Below are positions 62,359-64,000 of a stretch of 64,000 nucleotides of DNA, one piece after another. Within the stretch, counting starts at the first letter, position 1. Every line of letters begins with the position of its first letter. The stretch spans positions 9,412,001-9,476,000 of the forward strand of contig NZ_CP060828.1 in assembly GCF_014489635.1 (NCBI RefSeq), read 5' to 3'. This DNA is from Streptomyces roseirectus. Its GTDB lineage: Bacteria > Actinomycetota > Actinomycetes > Streptomycetales > Streptomycetaceae. Made by a program: the position numbers and the translations under genes. The notes under the pieces are model-generated. The model saw only the letters and a list, made by a program, of their open reading frames with translations. It made no database searches and had not been told where the DNA came from.

Positions 62359-64000
62359 GTGTACCGGCAAGACTTTGACCCGACAGGCTCTCTCGCGTTG
62401 TCCGCGCTTCTCGCGTCACTGCCGCTGCTGACGCTGCTCGTGTTGCTCGGTGGCCTGAAGTGGAAGGCGCAGTGGGCGGGGCTTGCCGCGCTCGCCGTGT
62501 CGCTGCTCGTGGCTGTGGCGGTGTTCGGCATGCCAGTGGGCCAGGCGCTGGACGCCGGGGCGTTCGGCGCCGCGTTCAGCGTCCTGATCATTCTCTGGCT
62601 CACCTTCAACGCGATCTGGATCTACAACCTCACGGTGGACACCGGGCACTTCGCGGTGCTGCGCCGGTCCTTCGCCGCGATCAGCGACGACCGCCGCATC
62701 CAGGCCGTCGTCATCGCGTTCTCCTTCGGCGCCCTGCTGGAGGCGCTCGCCGGCGGCGGCTCGCCCATCGCCATCTGCTCCGTCATGCTCATCGCCCTCG
62801 GCTTCGAGCCCCTCAAAGCCGCAACCATCGCGCTGGTGGCCAACACCGCCCCTGTCGCCTTCGGCGGCCTCGGCAACCCCATCACGGTGCTCGGCGCGGT
62901 GACCGGCCTGCCGGCCGAGGACTTCGGCGCGATGGCCGGACGCCAGACCTCGCTGCTGTCGCTGCTCGTTCCGTTCATCCTCGTCTTCCTCGCGGACGGC
63001 CGCCGCGGGCTGCGTCAGGTCTGGCCGGCGGCGCTCCTCAGCGGTGTCACCTTCGGGGCCTCGCAGTTCGCCTTCTCCAACTACTTCAGCTACAAACTGT
63101 GCGACATCTTCGCCGCGCTGGTCTCGGCCTTCGCGCTGATCGTCCTGAACCGCGTCTGGCAGCCCACGACGGCCGACGAGCCGCAGGGGCCGCCGCACAC
63201 CCCGGCCGTCATCGCCGGCGGCGCCGCGGCGGATCCGGCGGCCGAACGAAGGGTGGGCAAGCCGGACGGCGGCGCGGACAGCACCCGCGACCAGGTGCTC
63301 GCCTTCACGCCGTACGCCATCGTTGTCGCGCTGTTCTCGCTCGCCCAGATACCGGTGATCAAGACCGCGCTGGACCGGCCGACGATCCTCTTCGACTGGC
63401 CGGGGCTCGACATCGCCAACCCGAGCGGCCACCCCGTCGCCACCACGTACACGCTCAACTGGGCCTCCGCCACCGGCACGCTGCTGTTCCTCGCCGGCCT
63501 GCTCACCACCGCGGCACTCAAGGTCGAACCCAGTCGGGCGGCGGTGGTCTACGGCCGCACCATCCGGCAGTTCGGCTGGGCGATCTTCACCATCCTGTGT
63601 GTCTTCGCGCTGTCCTACGTGATGAACCTGTCCGGACAGATCAACGCGCTCGGCCTCTGGCTGGCGGGCGCCGGCGGGTTCTTTGCCTTCCTCTCACCCG
63701 TCGTCGGCTGGTTCGGCGTGGTCGTCACCGGCTCCGACGCGGGCGCCAACGCCCTCTTCGGCGGTCTGCAGGTCGCCACGGCCGACCAGGTCGGGGCTTC
63801 CCCGATCCTGTTCGGCGCGGCCGGCAGCGCGGGCGGTGTCATGGCCAAGATGATCTCGATACAGAGCCTCGCCGTCGGCACGGCAGCCGTCGGCCTCGTC
63901 GGCAGCGAAGGCACCCTGTTCCGGCGCGTCTTCGGCTGGAGCATCGGCCTGCTGCTCCTGCTGTGCGTCCTCGTCTACCTGCAGTCGACCCCGCTCCTCG
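62359..64000 (+). CDS. lldP: L-lactate permease (LldP/LctP family), 3' end beyond window
   Basis: GTG 62359, with GGGAGGG just upstream, starts YRQDFDPTGSLALSALLASLP and an almost complete transporter of at least 547 residues; no stop occurs before the window end. About twelve hydrophobic segments alternate with short loops. The LctP signatures FGALLEALAGGGSPIAI (about residue 115) and VVTGSDAGANALFGGLQ (about 455) are present. It imports L-lactate or glycolate with protons. A hydrophilic loop at ~272-315 is Ala/Gly-rich. Downstream lactate dehydrogenase genes, if any, lie outside. Confidence 0.9.
   Translation, partial: MYRQDFDPTGSLALSALLASLPLLTLLVLLGGLKWKAQWAGLAALAVSLLVAVAVFGMPVGQALDAGAFGAAFSVLIILWLTFNAIWIYNLTVDTGHFAVLRRSFAAISDDRRIQAVVIAFSFGALLEALAGGGSPIAICSVMLIALGFEPLKAATIALVANTAPVAFGGLGNPITVLGAVTGLPAEDFGAMAGRQTSLLSLLVPFILVFLADGRRGLRQVWPAALLSGVTFGASQFAFSNYFSYKLCDIFAALVSAFALIVLNRVWQPTTADEPQGPPHTPAVIAGGAAADPAAERRVGKPDGGADSTRDQVLAFTPYAIVVALFSLAQIPVIKTALDRPTILFDWPGLDIANPSGHPVATTYTLNWASATGTLLFLAGLLTTAALKVEPSRAAVVYGRTIRQFGWAIFTILCVFALSYVMNLSGQINALGLWLAGAGGFFAFLSPVVGWFGVVVTGSDAGANALFGGLQVATADQVGASPILFGAAGSAGGVMAKMISIQSLAVGTAAVGLVGSEGTLFRRVFGWSIGLLLLLCVLVYLQSTPLL

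Overview
The window is high-GC actinobacterial DNA that reads as Streptomyces: strong GC bias at third codon positions, frequent GTG starts, LuxR and SARP regulators, many Sec-secreted proteins, and actinobacterial IS types. All family assignments come from reading translated sequence and motifs; no database search was run. No rRNA, tRNA or CRISPR array was recognised.

Left end (1-10.7 kb). An F420-type LLM oxidoreductase gene is split in two. Its first ten codons lie at 158-187 and the remainder starts at 9856; the two pieces rejoin in frame once the insertions are removed. The insertion is an 8.1 kb composite element (188-8313) bounded by two apparently identical, inverted 1155 bp IS630-type copies, with TA at both outer junctions. 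Its AT-richer cargo includes a 606-aa membrane protein of unknown function, a protein with a PD-(D/E)XK nuclease signature, and decayed genes. A second IS (IS701 type, 8317-9852, target duplication GTAG) later landed on the right junction.

10.7-16 kb. A secreted PA14/FN3 protein with a strong terminator, a subtilase relic, and an ssuE/ssuD-like two-component flavin monooxygenase pair.

16-42 kb is the main feature: a nonribosomal peptide cluster that I cannot match to a known product. It encodes 3,5-dihydroxyphenylglycine (Dpg) supply (dpgA, dpgB, dpgC, hpgT-like aminotransferase), 2,3-diaminopropionate supply (sbnA/sbnB-like), and a carbamoyltransferase with an altered amine-site motif that could turn diaminopropionate into a ureido amino acid. 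It also has one 2882-aa NRPS (partial C-A-T-C-A-T-E-C-T, no thioesterase), an MbtH protein, two O-methyltransferases, a P450 with an unusual I-helix, an Asp/Asn-hydroxylase-like dioxygenase, a circularly permuted ATP-grasp-like ligase, an XRE-SARP regulator and a LuxR regulator. Most core genes overlap by 4 bp on the minus strand. A solitary IS605-type tnpB sits inside the cluster. No exporter, TE, DpgD or third adenylation domain is visible.

42-64 kb. Small secreted proteins (ricin-like, SH3-like, I36 inhibitor, DUF4232-like), a chimeric XRE/NB-ARC-ParB-like ORF, an ArsR-like regulator, a terpene cyclase, a Ser/Thr kinase convergent with an FHA protein, and a 1245-aa secreted enzyme carrying PL7, GH16-like and PL6 domains. 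The right end holds a graveyard of IS relics with a 270 bp MITE-like element, an SDR, and an L-lactate permease gene that runs off the window end.
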